A stretch of 53,335 bases of DNA from Lawsonibacter sp. (GTDB taxonomy: Bacteria; Bacillota; Clostridia; Oscillospirales; Oscillospiraceae): the NCBI GenBank assembly GCA_022795855.1, contig JAAWHL010000007.1, positions 1-53,335 of the forward strand, given 5' to 3'. Positions 8,436-16,614 of the stretch are shown here, one piece after another (within the stretch, counting starts at the first letter, position 1; every line of letters begins with the position of its first letter). Under the pieces are notes generated by a model that worked only from the letters and a program-made list of their open reading frames with translations, did not search any database and had not been told where the DNA came from. Made by a program: the position numbers and the translations under genes.

Positions 8436-8523
8436 ATTCTGTCCTTGCCGTCTTTCGACAATTTTCGACAGAACGGCGGCTTTTCCCAACAGGCCGAAAG
8501 AGAGAGAAAAAGGAGGATTTCCC

Positions 8524-9660
8524 ATGGCTAGAAAAAAGGTTGAGCGCAACATCTCGTACGACGACGTCCGGGGACTGTACTATGTCTGCATGGACATGGG
8601 GGTGGACAGCGCCGGCAAGCGAATCCGGCAGTACCGCACCTACACCACCCTGACCTCCGCCCGGGCGGGGCTGAAGCAGTTCATCATCCTGCAAAGCCAG
8701 CAGAAGCTCCAGCCCCGCTGCGAGCAGACCCTGGAGCAGTGGCTGGAGTACTGGCTGGAGCACATTGTCCGCCCCAGCCGGGCAGAGACCACCACCTACG
8801 CCTACGAGCGGATCGTCGAAAACCATGTGGCCCCCCGCCTGGGCCTGCTCCCCCTGTCCAAGCTCACCCCCCAGAAGGTGCAGGAATACTATGTGTCCCT
8901 TGCCCGGGACGAGGGGCTGTCGGCCAACACCATCCGCCGCCACCACGACCTGCTCTCCGCCTCCCTGCGCTCGGCGGTGCGCCATGAGAAGCTTCGCTCC
9001 TCCCCCATGGACCGGGTAGAGCCCCCCCGTTCCCAGCTGAAGGAGGCCTCCTTCTACGACCGGGACAACCTGCGGCGGCTGTACCTGGTGGTGGAGGGCC
9101 ACTGGCTGGAGCTGGCCGTGAAAATCGCCGGAGGCATGGGCCTGCGGCGGGAGGAAATCTGCGGGCTGAAGTGGGACTGCGTCAACTTTGAGCGCCGGGT
9201 ACTCCATATCCGGGCGGCCCGCACCACTTACGGGAGCAACATCATCCAGAAGGAGACCAAAAACCGCTCCTCCGTCCGTTCCCTCTTCCTGCCCGACGAG
9301 CTGTACGAGCTCCTGCTCCGGGAGCAGAACCGCCAGCAGGCCCAGAGCCAGGTCCGGGGCGGGGACTACGCCGCCTCGGGCCACGTTATCCTGGACCGGG
9401 AGGGCCGCCCCTACTCCCCCAACGCGCTGTCCCTGGCCTTCTCCCGGTTCATCAAGAAGAACGGCCTGCCTCCCCTGACGCTCCACGGACTGCGCCACTC
9501 CTTTGCCACGGTGGCCTCCGCCCAGGGCGCCCCCCTGTTTGACATCGGCAAGGCGCTGGGCCACTCCACCCCCGCCACCACCGGACGTATCTACACCCAC
9601 CTGGTGGACCGCACCCACGAGGAGACCCTGCTGCGGGTGTCCGCCGCCCTGCATGGGTGA
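8524..9660 (+). CDS. tyrosine recombinase / phage-type integrase
   Basis: A 378-residue site-specific recombinase. There is an N-terminal arm-binding-like region (residues 1-60), a SAM-like core-binding helix bundle (about 68-160), and a catalytic domain (about 175-375). The catalytic set is complete: Arg in GLRREEICGL (about 208), Lys in KETKNRSS (about 246), His and Arg in LHGLRHSFAT (321 and 324), His in LGHSTPATT (347), and the nucleophile Tyr in GRIYTH (357). It resembles integrases of conjugative elements and phages more than XerC/D. No excisionase, relaxase, attachment repeat or phage gene is visible nearby, so it is an orphan or a domesticated remnant. It starts at ATG 8524 after AAAAAGGAGG. 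Confidence 0.9.
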   Translation: MARKKVERNISYDDVRGLYYVCMDMGVDSAGKRIRQYRTYTTLTSARAGLKQFIILQSQQKLQPRCEQTLEQWLEYWLEHIVRPSRAETTTYAYERIVENHVAPRLGLLPLSKLTPQKVQEYYVSLARDEGLSANTIRRHHDLLSASLRSAVRHEKLRSSPMDRVEPPRSQLKEASFYDRDNLRRLYLVVEGHWLELAVKIAGGMGLRREEICGLKWDCVNFERRVLHIRAARTTYGSNIIQKETKNRSSVRSLFLPDELYELLLREQNRQQAQSQVRGGDYAASGHVILDREGRPYSPNALSLAFSRFIKKNGLPPLTLHGLRHSFATVASAQGAPLFDIGKALGHSTPATTGRIYTHLVDRTHEETLLRVSAALHG

Positions 9661-9727
9661 GACATACTTTCCCCGCCCGTCCCATATTCTGTTTGGTGAA
9701 AACCTATCTTGAACGGAGGCGGACGGT

Positions 9728-10759
9728 ATGCCCCTTTCCTTCGCGGAATTTCTCGCCCAGCTCAGCCGCAGCCCGGCTCTGGCGGCGACGGTGCTGCTCA
9801 CCCTGGCCGTGCTTCTGGTCAACGGCTGGACCGACGCTCCCAACGCCATCGCCTGCGCCGTGGTCACCGGCGCGCTTCCCTTCCGCCGGGCGGTGCTTCT
9901 GGCGGCGGCGTGCAACTTCCTGGGGGTGGTGTGCGTCACGGCGGCACAGCCCGCGGTGGCCCGCACCGTCTACTCCATCGCCCAGTTCTCCGGCGGCCCA
10001 AAAACCGCCCTGTGCGCCCTGTGCGCCGCCATGGCGGCCATTGTCCTGTGGGCGGCGGCGGCCTGGCTGTGGGGCATCCCCACCAGCGAAAGCCACGCCC
10101 TGGTGGCCGGCGTCTCCGGGGCCGCCGTGGCCCTGGAGGGGGGCTTTGGCTGCATCCGCTGGGACAGCTGGGCCAAGGTGCTGCTGGGCCTGGTCCTGTC
10201 CGCCGCCCTGGGGCTGTTTGCCGGACGGGCGGTCTGGCGGGCGCTGGCCTCCGTCCCCCTGCCCCCCGCCCTGTGCCGGAGGCTCCAGATTCCCGGGGCC
10301 GCCCTCAGCGCTTTCCTCCACGGGGCCCAGGACGGGCAAAAGCTGCTGGGCATTTTCCTGCTGGGCTGCGCCCTGGCCGCCGGCCGGCAGGACGAGCAGA
10401 CCTTCTGGGTGCCCCTTTGGGCCATGGCGCTGTGCGCCCTGTTCATGGCTCTGGGCACCGGCCTGGGGGGGCGGCGGATTATCCGCAGGATCGGACAGGA
10501 GATGGTGACCCTCTCCCCCCGGGACGGGCTGTGCTGTGACTTGGCCGGCGGGGCCTGCCTGCTGCTGGCCACCCTGCTGGGCCTGCCGGTCAGCACCACC
10601 CACACCCGCACCTCCGCCCTGCTGGGGGTGGGTCAGGCCGCCGGCGGCCCCTGGGACCGGCGGGTGGCCCGGTCCATTGCCGCGGCGTGGCTGCTCACCT
10701 TCCCCTGCTGCTTTGCCATGGGGTTTCTCTTTTCCCGGCTTCTGCTGAACCGGCTGTAG
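9728..10759 (+). CDS. PiT-family inorganic phosphate permease
   Basis: 343-residue polytopic membrane protein of the PiT (phosphate/sulfate permease) family. The two inverted halves each keep a version of the signature: NGWTDAPNAIA near the N-terminus and HGAQDGQK in the second half. GIPTSESHAL and GLPVSTTHT are the paired substrate-site loops. About ten membrane helices are expected. It probably imports phosphate with a cation. GGAGG at 9715-9719 precedes ATG 9728. Its last 65 nt overlap, tail to tail, the 3' end of the polymerase gene on the other strand. No PhoU-like gene (the usual DUF47 partner) adjoins it. Confidence 0.88.
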   Translation: MPLSFAEFLAQLSRSPALAATVLLTLAVLLVNGWTDAPNAIACAVVTGALPFRRAVLLAAACNFLGVVCVTAAQPAVARTVYSIAQFSGGPKTALCALCAAMAAIVLWAAAAWLWGIPTSESHALVAGVSGAAVALEGGFGCIRWDSWAKVLLGLVLSAALGLFAGRAVWRALASVPLPPALCRRLQIPGAALSAFLHGAQDGQKLLGIFLLGCALAAGRQDEQTFWVPLWAMALCALFMALGTGLGGRRIIRRIGQEMVTLSPRDGLCCDLAGGACLLLATLLGLPVSTTHTRTSALLGVGQAAGGPWDRRVARSIAAAWLLTFPCCFAMGFLFSRLLLNRL

Positions 10760-11981
10760 CCCCTCCCTCCAGCACGGCCCCCCGCCGGATGGCCGGGGCG
10801 GAGGCCGCCGCGATGGCCCCCCGGCCGTACTTGGCCCGGATGCGGTCCATACAGCACTCCAGCCGTTCCAGCCTGCGGCGCCGCTCCTCCAGCTCGCCGC
10901 CGGACAGCAGGTCCAGCTGCTCCATCCCCTCCCCCTCGGGGATCAGGTAGATGGCGGTCACCGTCATGGCCCGCACCGGACTCTGCCCGCTCCAGCACTC
11001 CCGGGCCAGCCCCAGGGCCGCGCCGGCAATCTCCCGGCCGATGCCGGTGGGCGCCGTCAGGCGGCGCTGGCGGCTGATGTTCCGAAAGCCCGGGTCCCGT
11101 ATGGCCAGGCACACCCCGCCACACTGCATCCCGCACCCCCGCAGGCGGGCGGCTACCTGGTCGGAGAGCATGGAAATCCCTGCCCGTATCTCCTCCCACC
11201 CCACCAGATTCCGGGGAAAGGTCAGGCCGTTCCCCACCGATTTTGGGGGCGCGGCGTACCAGGACGGGGCCACCGGGCTGCGGTCCAGGCCGTTGGCATA
11301 GTCGTGCAGCTGGCTCCCCTGGCGGCCCAGCAGGGCGTACAGGGCCTCCCGGTCAAACCGGGCCAGGTCCCCGATGGTGCGGATGCCGAATTTCTGGAAG
11401 GACCGGGCCGCCGAGCGCCCCACGTACAGCAGGTCGGTCACCGGAAGGGGCCAGACCAGGGCTTTGAAATTCTCCCGGGAGATTACGGTGGTGGCGTCCG
11501 GCTTGCGGTAGTCGCTGCCCAGCTTGGCGAACACCTTGTTGAAGGACACCCCCACCGATACCGTCAGCCCCAGCTCCCCCCGAATCCGGCGGCGTATCCC
11601 GTCGGCCAGCGCCCGCGGGTCCCCGCCGAACAGGTGGACGCTGCCGGTCACATCCAGCCAGCTCTCGTCGATGCCGAAGGCCTCCACCAGGTCGGTGTAC
11701 TCCTGGTAAATACGGTTCACCCTTCTGGAATAGTCTTCATATTTCCCGTGATGGGCCGGGAGCAGGGTCAGCTCCGGGCACTTCTGGCGGGCCTGCCAAA
11801 TGGTCTCGGCGGTTTTCACGCCGAAGCGCTTGGCAGGCTCGTTTTTCGCCAGAATGATTCCGTGCCTGCTGCCCGGGTCGCCGCACACCGCCGCCGGACG
11901 ATGGCGCAGCTCCGGGTGGTCCAGCAGCTCCACCGAGGCAAAAAAGCTGTTCAAATCGCAGTGAAAGATAATTCGCTCCAT
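10695..11981 (-). CDS. dinB: Y-family DNA polymerase (DNA polymerase IV-like)
   Basis: Error-prone lesion-bypass polymerase. The palm begins MERIIFHCDLNSFFASVE, with the first catalytic aspartate in CDLNSF, and the paired acidic residues are in FGIDESWLDVT. A helix-hairpin-helix thumb (FGIRTIGDLARF) and a little-finger domain follow. Length is 428 residues, with a low-complexity tail of about 30 residues encoded antisense to the end of the phosphate permease gene. No clear beta-clamp motif was picked out by eye in the tail. GGAGGGTC lies about 5 nt before the start, and a perfect sigma-A promoter is upstream at 12012-12040. It is divergent from the radical SAM gene. No LexA box of the CGAAC-N4-GTTCG type was seen. 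Confidence 0.9.
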   Translation of the reverse strand: MERIIFHCDLNSFFASVELLDHPELRHRPAAVCGDPGSRHGIILAKNEPAKRFGVKTAETIWQARQKCPELTLLPAHHGKYEDYSRRVNRIYQEYTDLVEAFGIDESWLDVTGSVHLFGGDPRALADGIRRRIRGELGLTVSVGVSFNKVFAKLGSDYRKPDATTVISRENFKALVWPLPVTDLLYVGRSAARSFQKFGIRTIGDLARFDREALYALLGRQGSQLHDYANGLDRSPVAPSWYAAPPKSVGNGLTFPRNLVGWEEIRAGISMLSDQVAARLRGCGMQCGGVCLAIRDPGFRNISRQRRLTAPTGIGREIAGAALGLARECWSGQSPVRAMTVTAIYLIPEGEGMEQLDLLSGGELEERRRRLERLECCMDRIRAKYGRGAIAAASAPAIRRGAVLEGGATAGSAEAGKRETPWQSSRGR

Positions 11982-12011
11982 ACCTGACCCTCCTGTGTTA
12001 TCTTCCGCCCC

Positions 12012-12040
12012 ATTATACCCTCTCCCGGGGAGAAAGTCAA
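12012..12040 (-). promoter_or_regulatory. sigma-A promoter of the polymerase gene
   Basis: Reading the - strand, TTGACT (12035-12040) is followed after 17 nt by TATAAT (12012-12017). It is back to back with the promoter of the radical SAM gene, with only about 20 bp between the two -35 boxes. Confidence 0.85.
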
Positions 12041-12060
12041 ACTAATGTTCCATGTTTCTG

Positions 12061-12089
12061 TTGACAGTTTTCCCCCGCGCTGGTACAAT
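12061..12089 (+). promoter_or_regulatory. sigma-A promoter of the radical SAM gene
   Basis: TTGACA (12061-12066), 17-nt spacer, TACAAT (12084-12089). The start codon is 32 nt further on, with only a weak ribosome site (TTGAGGT). Confidence 0.85.
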
Positions 12090-12121
12090 ACCGGTATCAC
12101 CACAATTTTGAGGTATCCGCC

Positions 12122-13009
12122 ATGGAGTACATCCCCGCCAAGCACATCCTGATTCGGAACAAGTCCTCCGCCTGGTTCGGCTCCGACCACACCATGAACC
12201 TGTACCGGGGCTGCTGCCACGGCTGTATCTACTGCGACAGCCGCAGCAGCTGCTACCGGAACCCCGACTTTGACCAGGTGACCGCCAAGGCGGACGCTCT
12301 GCGCCTGCTCCGGGACGAGCTGCGGCGCAAGACCCGCCCCGCCTTCGCCGCCATGGGCTCCATGAGCGACCCCTACAACCCCTTCGAGGAGGAGCTTCAG
12401 CTGACCCGCCACGCCCTGGAGCTGCTCGACGCCTTCCAGTGCGGCGCGGCGGCGGCCACCAAAAGCGACCTGATTGTCCGGGACCTGGAGCTGTACCGGA
12501 TGATCCAGTCCCACTCCCCGGTCATCTGCAAAATCACAATCACCACCCTGGACGAGTCCCTGGCCGCCCGGCTGGAACCCCGGGCCCCCTCCCCCGCCCG
12601 GCGGCTGGAGGCGGTGCGCCGGCTCTCCCAGGCGGGCGTCTTCACCGGGGTGCTGCTGATGCCGGTGCTGCCCTTTCTGGAGGACACGGAGGAGAACGTC
12701 CTGGCGGTGACCGAGGCCGCCGCCGCTGCGGGGGCCCGCTTTGTCTATGCCGCCTTCGGCGTGACCATGCGGCCGGGCCAGCGGGAGTATTTTCTCGCCG
12801 CCCTGGACCGCGCCTTCCCGGGAGAGGACCTCCCCCGGCGCTATCTGGCCCGGTACGGCCAGCGCTATGAGTGCCCCAGCCCCCGGGCCAGGGCGCTGTG
12901 GGAGGCCTTCTCCCGCCGGTGCGGCCAGCTGGGCCTGCTGTACCGGATGCGGAACATCACCGCCGCCGCCCTGCGGCCCTACTCCGACCGGCAGCTGACC
13001 TTTTTCTAG
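12122..13009 (+). CDS. SPL-like radical SAM protein
   Basis: 295-residue radical S-adenosylmethionine protein of the group resembling spore photoproduct lyase and Rv2578c-type proteins. The [4Fe-4S] motif is CX3CX2C at residues 31-38 in YRGCCHGCIYCDS. GSMSDPYNPFE and the KITITTLDESLAARLEP stretch are typical of this subgroup. The substrate is unknown. Its position divergent from an error-prone polymerase could suggest DNA repair, but this subgroup is widespread outside repair contexts, so that is only an inference. Transcribed from its own promoter at 12061-12089. Confidence 0.8.
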   Translation: MEYIPAKHILIRNKSSAWFGSDHTMNLYRGCCHGCIYCDSRSSCYRNPDFDQVTAKADALRLLRDELRRKTRPAFAAMGSMSDPYNPFEEELQLTRHALELLDAFQCGAAAATKSDLIVRDLELYRMIQSHSPVICKITITTLDESLAARLEPRAPSPARRLEAVRRLSQAGVFTGVLLMPVLPFLEDTEENVLAVTEAAAAAGARFVYAAFGVTMRPGQREYFLAALDRAFPGEDLPRRYLARYGQRYECPSPRARALWEAFSRRCGQLGLLYRMRNITAAALRPYSDRQLTFF

Positions 13010-13102
13010 CGCATCCGGGTTCCGGCCTGCCCTCTGTCCGGCGGGCCCTGCACGGCGCTTCTCCCTTTCGGCGGGTTCTCCTCTGTGCGCCAAGGGCTTC
13101 TT

Positions 13103-13135
13103 GCTGATTCTTTTTCTTTTCAAAAAAGAATCAGC
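13103..13135 (+). terminator. hairpin after the radical SAM gene (relative of the palindrome family, P3)
   Basis: GCTGATTCTTTTT (13103-13115) pairs with AAAAAGAATCAGC at the right side of 13122-13135. The T-rich left arm and A-rich right arm resemble hairpin b of the dispersed palindromes. It may act as a terminator, but it lacks a T-run after the stem on the + strand. Confidence 0.55.
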
Positions 13136-13179
13136 AGCATCCCCCTCGGGAAAATCTCAAAACTTTTCCAAATCCGGGC

Positions 13180-13208
13180 TTGCGGCTTTGCCGGGGGCGT
13201 ATTATAAT
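13180..13208 (+). promoter_or_regulatory. promoter of purA
   Basis: TTGCGG (13180-13185), 17-nt spacer, TATAAT (13203-13208). It leaves a leader of about 70 nt before purA. No purine riboswitch was recognised in that leader. Confidence 0.8.
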
Positions 13209-13285
13209 AGATATGTTGCATAATGGCCGGATAAGGCAAATCCGCCCGAGCGGTTGCGAATCCCGGTCCGCGGAGGTAACACAAT

Positions 13286-14578
13286 ATGGTAAAAGCAATT
13301 GTAGGGGCCAACTGGGGCGACGAGGGAAAGGGGAAAATCACCGACATGCTGGCCGAGCAGTCCGATGTGGTAATCCGCTTTCAGGGCGGCGCCAACGCCG
13401 GGCACACCATCATCAACGATATGGGCCGCTTTGCCCTGCATATCCTGCCCTCGGGCATCTTCTACCCCCACATTACCAACATCATCGGAAACGGAGTGGC
13501 GCTGGACATCCAAAAGCTGGCGGACGAGCTCCGGGACGTCACCTCTCAGGGGGTGCCCGCGCCCAAGCTGATTGTCTCCGAGCGGGCCCAGCTGCTGATG
13601 CCCTACCACGTCCTTCAGGACGGCTACGAGGAGGAGCGCCTGGGCGGAAAGGCCTTCGGCTCCACCAAGAGCGGCATCGCCCCCTTCTATTCCGACAAAT
13701 ACGCCAAGACCGGCATCCAGGTGTGCGACCTGTTTGACGAGCAGCGCCTGCTGGAACGCCTGACCGCCGCCGTCACGGTGAAAAACATCCTCTTTGAGCA
13801 CCTGTACCGCAAGCCCGCCCTGGACGTGCGGGAGCTCTTTGACCAGCTGCTCCGCCTGCGGGAGGAGATCCGGCCCTATGTGGGCGACGCGGTGGGCTTT
13901 GTCCACCAGGCCCTGGCCGACGGGAAAAACATTCTGCTGGAGGGCCAGCTGGGCTCCATGAAGGACCCGGACCTGGGCATCTTCCCCATGACCACCTCCT
14001 CCCACACCCTGGCCGGCTTTGGCTGCGTAGGCGCCGCCGTCCCCCCCTCCGCCATGGAGGAGGTCATCTGCGTCACCAAGGCCTACTCCTCCTGCGTGGG
14101 CTCCAGCACCGAGCCCTTTGTCAGCGAGGTCACCGGCCCCGAGGGGGACGAGCTGCGCCGCCGGGGCGGCGACAAGGGCGAGTTCGGCGCCACTACCGGC
14201 CGGCCCCGCCGGGTGGGCTGGTTCGACGCCGTGGCCACCCGCTACGGCTGCATGGTCCAGGGGGCCACCCAGGCCGCCCTCACCTGTCTGGACGTGCTGG
14301 GCTACCTGGACGAAATCAAGGTGTGCACCGGCTACGAGATTGACGGGGCGGTTACCGGCCGTTTCCCCACTACCCCCGCCCTTCTCCGGGCCAAGCCCGT
14401 ATTCACCTCCCTGCCCGGCTGGAAGTGCGACATCCGCGGCTGCACCGACTACCGCGCCCTGCCCGAAAACGCCAAAGCCTATGTGGACTTCCTGGAGTCC
14501 CAAATCAGCGTCCCCATCCGCATGGTCTCCACCGGCCCCAAGCGCCGCGAAATCACCCAGCGCGCCTCCAAGCTGTAA
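13286..14578 (+). CDS. purA: adenylosuccinate synthetase
   Basis: First committed step from IMP to AMP: GTP-dependent joining of IMP and aspartate. The 430-residue length is standard. It has the P-loop-like GDEGKGK at residues 11-17, then FQGGANAGHT with the catalytic histidine, and GATTGRPRRVGW in the second half. GGAGGT at 13272-13277 is 8 nt before ATG 13286. It is monocistronic, with its own promoter and a 12-bp hairpin after the stop. purB and other purine genes are not in the window. Confidence 0.96.
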   Translation: MVKAIVGANWGDEGKGKITDMLAEQSDVVIRFQGGANAGHTIINDMGRFALHILPSGIFYPHITNIIGNGVALDIQKLADELRDVTSQGVPAPKLIVSERAQLLMPYHVLQDGYEEERLGGKAFGSTKSGIAPFYSDKYAKTGIQVCDLFDEQRLLERLTAAVTVKNILFEHLYRKPALDVRELFDQLLRLREEIRPYVGDAVGFVHQALADGKNILLEGQLGSMKDPDLGIFPMTTSSHTLAGFGCVGAAVPPSAMEEVICVTKAYSSCVGSSTEPFVSEVTGPEGDELRRRGGDKGEFGATTGRPRRVGWFDAVATRYGCMVQGATQAALTCLDVLGYLDEIKVCTGYEIDGAVTGRFPTTPALLRAKPVFTSLPGWKCDIRGCTDYRALPENAKAYVDFLESQISVPIRMVSTGPKRREITQRASKL

Positions 14579-14590
14579 GATACGCTCACA

Positions 14591-14623
14591 ACGCCGGATG
14601 CCGCTTCTGGGGGCATCCGGCGT
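14591..14623 (+). terminator. 12-bp hairpin after purA
   Basis: ACGCCGGATGCC (14591-14602) pairs perfectly with GGCATCCGGCGT (14612-14623) across a 9-nt loop. No U-run follows (CCTCCAC), so it could be an inefficient terminator or an mRNA 3'-end stabiliser. The S41 protease gene starts 34 nt further on. Confidence 0.6.
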
Positions 14624-14656
14624 CCTCCACACCTGTGACACTAGAAGGAGCTTTTC

Positions 14657-16522
14657 ATGAAAAAACTGCTTTCCCTGATGCTCTCCCTCTGCCTGAGCCT
14701 GTCCCTGGCCCTCCCCGCCGCCGCCCTGGAGGCGGAGGACGCCAAGGAGCTGCTGCGCACCTACTATGTGGACCAGCTGCCCGACGACTTTGACCGCCTG
14801 ACCTCCCTGGAGGAGATTCTGGCCTCCGTCCACGACCCCTACACCGTCTACCTCGCCCCCGAGGCCTACCGCTCCCTGATGGACTCCATCGACGGCGGCA
14901 CCGTGGTGGGCATCGGGGCCACTATCCGCACCGTCTTTGAGGGGGGATACCGCGTCCTCTCCATCCTCCCCGACTCCCCCGCCCTGGACGCGGGCCTTCA
15001 GCCCGGGGACGTGATTGTGGCGGTGGACGGCTCCCCGCTCACCGGCGATGCCGACCCCACCGCCCGAATCCTGGGGGAGGAGGGCACCACCGTCACCCTG
15101 ACTATCCTGCGCCAGGGGGCCGGCCAGCCCCAGGATCTGACCCTGGTCCGCCGCTCCGTCACCGTCCCCATCGTGGTCTACGAAATGCGCGGCGGCGCGC
15201 TGTTCATCACCTGCGACAGCTTCGGCAGCTCCACCGCCGGCGTCATCGCCCAGGCCCTCCTGGCCCACGAGTCCCAGGCCAGCGCCATCCTCATGGACCT
15301 GCGCAGCAACCCGGGCGGCACCAGCAGGGCCGCGGCAGGGGCGGCCGGCCTGTTTCTCGGGGGTGAGATTATCTCCTACTTCCGGGACGCCAGCGGGGAG
15401 TACGACTACGTCTACACCCTGCCCAGCTTCCCCGACCTGACCGACAAGCCCCTGATTATCCTGACCGGCCCCTACTCCGCCAGCGGATCCGAGCTCTTCT
15501 CCGCCGCCATCCGGGACTATGGGGCGGGCATCGCCGTGGGACAGCGCACCTTCGGCAAGGGGGTAGGGCAGTACGTCTTTGACGAGAGCACCCACCCGGA
15601 GCTCTTTGACGGCGACTGCCTGAAAATCACCGTCTTCCGCTTCTACTCCCCCAACGGGGCTACCAACGACACGGTGGGGGTCCTGCCCACCCTGGCGCTC
15701 TCCCCGGAGAACACCCAGCAGGCGGCCATGCTCCTCTCCGCCCCCCTGCCCGCTTCCCCCGCCCATCACCTGAAGCTGGAGCTTGCCGGGCAGACCCTCT
15801 GTGTGGACCTGGAGCAGGCCCTGAAGGAGGAAAACACCGCCGCCCTCACCGAGCTGCTGGAGGCGCTGCCCCCCTCCGCCCGGCTCTATGAGGCCGGCCC
15901 CCAGGGGACCTGGGTCCCGGTCTCCCCCGCCGGCGCCGCCGCCCATCTGGGGCTGAGCTTTACCCCCCGCTCCTTCTCCGACCTGGAGGACTCCCCCTTC
16001 CGGGAGGAAATCGAGACCCTGGCCGCCTTCCGCCTGCTCAGCGGCTATGAGGACGGCTCCTTCCGCCCCGGGCAGACCATCACCCGGGCGGAATTCTGCG
16101 CCATGACCGCCGCCGCGCTGGATCTCCCCGCCCCCTCCGGGGACTCCGCCTTCTCCGACGTCTCCTCCGGCGACTGGTTCGCCGGCGCGGTGAACGCCAT
16201 GGCCGCCCGCGGCTTTCTCTCCGGCTCCGGCGGCTCCTTCCGCCCTGGCGACCCCATTACCTGCCAGGAGATTGCCGCCATCCTCTCCAATGTGTCCGCC
16301 TGGGCCTGCATGGAGGGCCGCGCCAATGCCCAGCGGGATCTGACCGAGCAGGAGCAGCAGGCCTACGCCGCCTACAGCCCCTGGGCCCGGGCCGCCGCCC
16401 GGAACCTGGACCTGCTGGGCGCGCTGGACAGCAGTCTTCCTCCCCAGGAGAACGCCTCCCGGGGGACCGCCGCCGCCCTGCTGTGCGGCCTGCTCCGGGG
16501 CGCGGGGCTGCTGTGGGAGTAA
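14657..16522 (+). CDS. exported S41 (C-terminal processing) protease with PDZ and SLH-like repeats
   Basis: 621-residue secreted serine protease. A signal peptide covers residues 1-23 (hydrophobic core, ALPAAA cleavage site). A PDZ domain runs from about 80 to 155 (GIGATIRTV, AGLQPGDVIVAVDG). The S41 core follows: DLRSNPGGTS, the nucleophile Ser276 in GPYSASGSE, and the general base Lys301 in FGKGVGQ. After about residue 430 there are SLH-like repeats: FSDLEDSPFREEIETLA...GYEDGSFRPG, then a second with FSDVSSGDWFAGAV...FRPGDPIT. These probably bind cell-wall polymer. Family knowledge suggests processing of envelope proteins; the SLH tail suggests the enzyme stays at the surface. AAGGAG lies just before the start. 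Confidence 0.88.
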   Translation: MKKLLSLMLSLCLSLSLALPAAALEAEDAKELLRTYYVDQLPDDFDRLTSLEEILASVHDPYTVYLAPEAYRSLMDSIDGGTVVGIGATIRTVFEGGYRVLSILPDSPALDAGLQPGDVIVAVDGSPLTGDADPTARILGEEGTTVTLTILRQGAGQPQDLTLVRRSVTVPIVVYEMRGGALFITCDSFGSSTAGVIAQALLAHESQASAILMDLRSNPGGTSRAAAGAAGLFLGGEIISYFRDASGEYDYVYTLPSFPDLTDKPLIILTGPYSASGSELFSAAIRDYGAGIAVGQRTFGKGVGQYVFDESTHPELFDGDCLKITVFRFYSPNGATNDTVGVLPTLALSPENTQQAAMLLSAPLPASPAHHLKLELAGQTLCVDLEQALKEENTAALTELLEALPPSARLYEAGPQGTWVPVSPAGAAAHLGLSFTPRSFSDLEDSPFREEIETLAAFRLLSGYEDGSFRPGQTITRAEFCAMTAAALDLPAPSGDSAFSDVSSGDWFAGAVNAMAARGFLSGSGGSFRPGDPITCQEIAAILSNVSAWACMEGRANAQRDLTEQEQQAYAAYSPWARAAARNLDLLGALDSSLPPQENASRGTAAALLCGLLRGAGLLWE

Positions 16523-16564
16523 ATCTTCCATGCTTTGGGGAAAAAGAATCAAACAGAAAACCCT

Positions 16565-16583
16565 GCGCAAAACTGCGTTTTGC
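16565..16583 (+). repeat. partial palindrome-family copy P4
   Basis: GCAAAAC (16567-16573) pairs with GTTTTGC (16577-16583), preceded by GCGC-type sequence and GAAAAAGAATC. This is hairpin a of the dispersed palindromes without its partner hairpin, placed just upstream of the CobW-type gene. Confidence 0.6.
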
Positions 16584-16614
16584 TTCACTCAATATTTGAA
16601 AGGACGGGTTTATT

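Noticed and set aside
8524-9660. Integrated phage or conjugative element around the integrase
   Set aside because: Only the recombinase is present. Neighbours are metabolic and transport genes, and no flanking attachment repeats were seen.
13202-16588. 1128-codon open frame on the - strand opposite purA and the S41 protease
   Set aside because: Antisense shadow of two well-supported genes in GC-rich DNA. The translation is Gly/Val/Gln-rich with no domain and no ribosome site.
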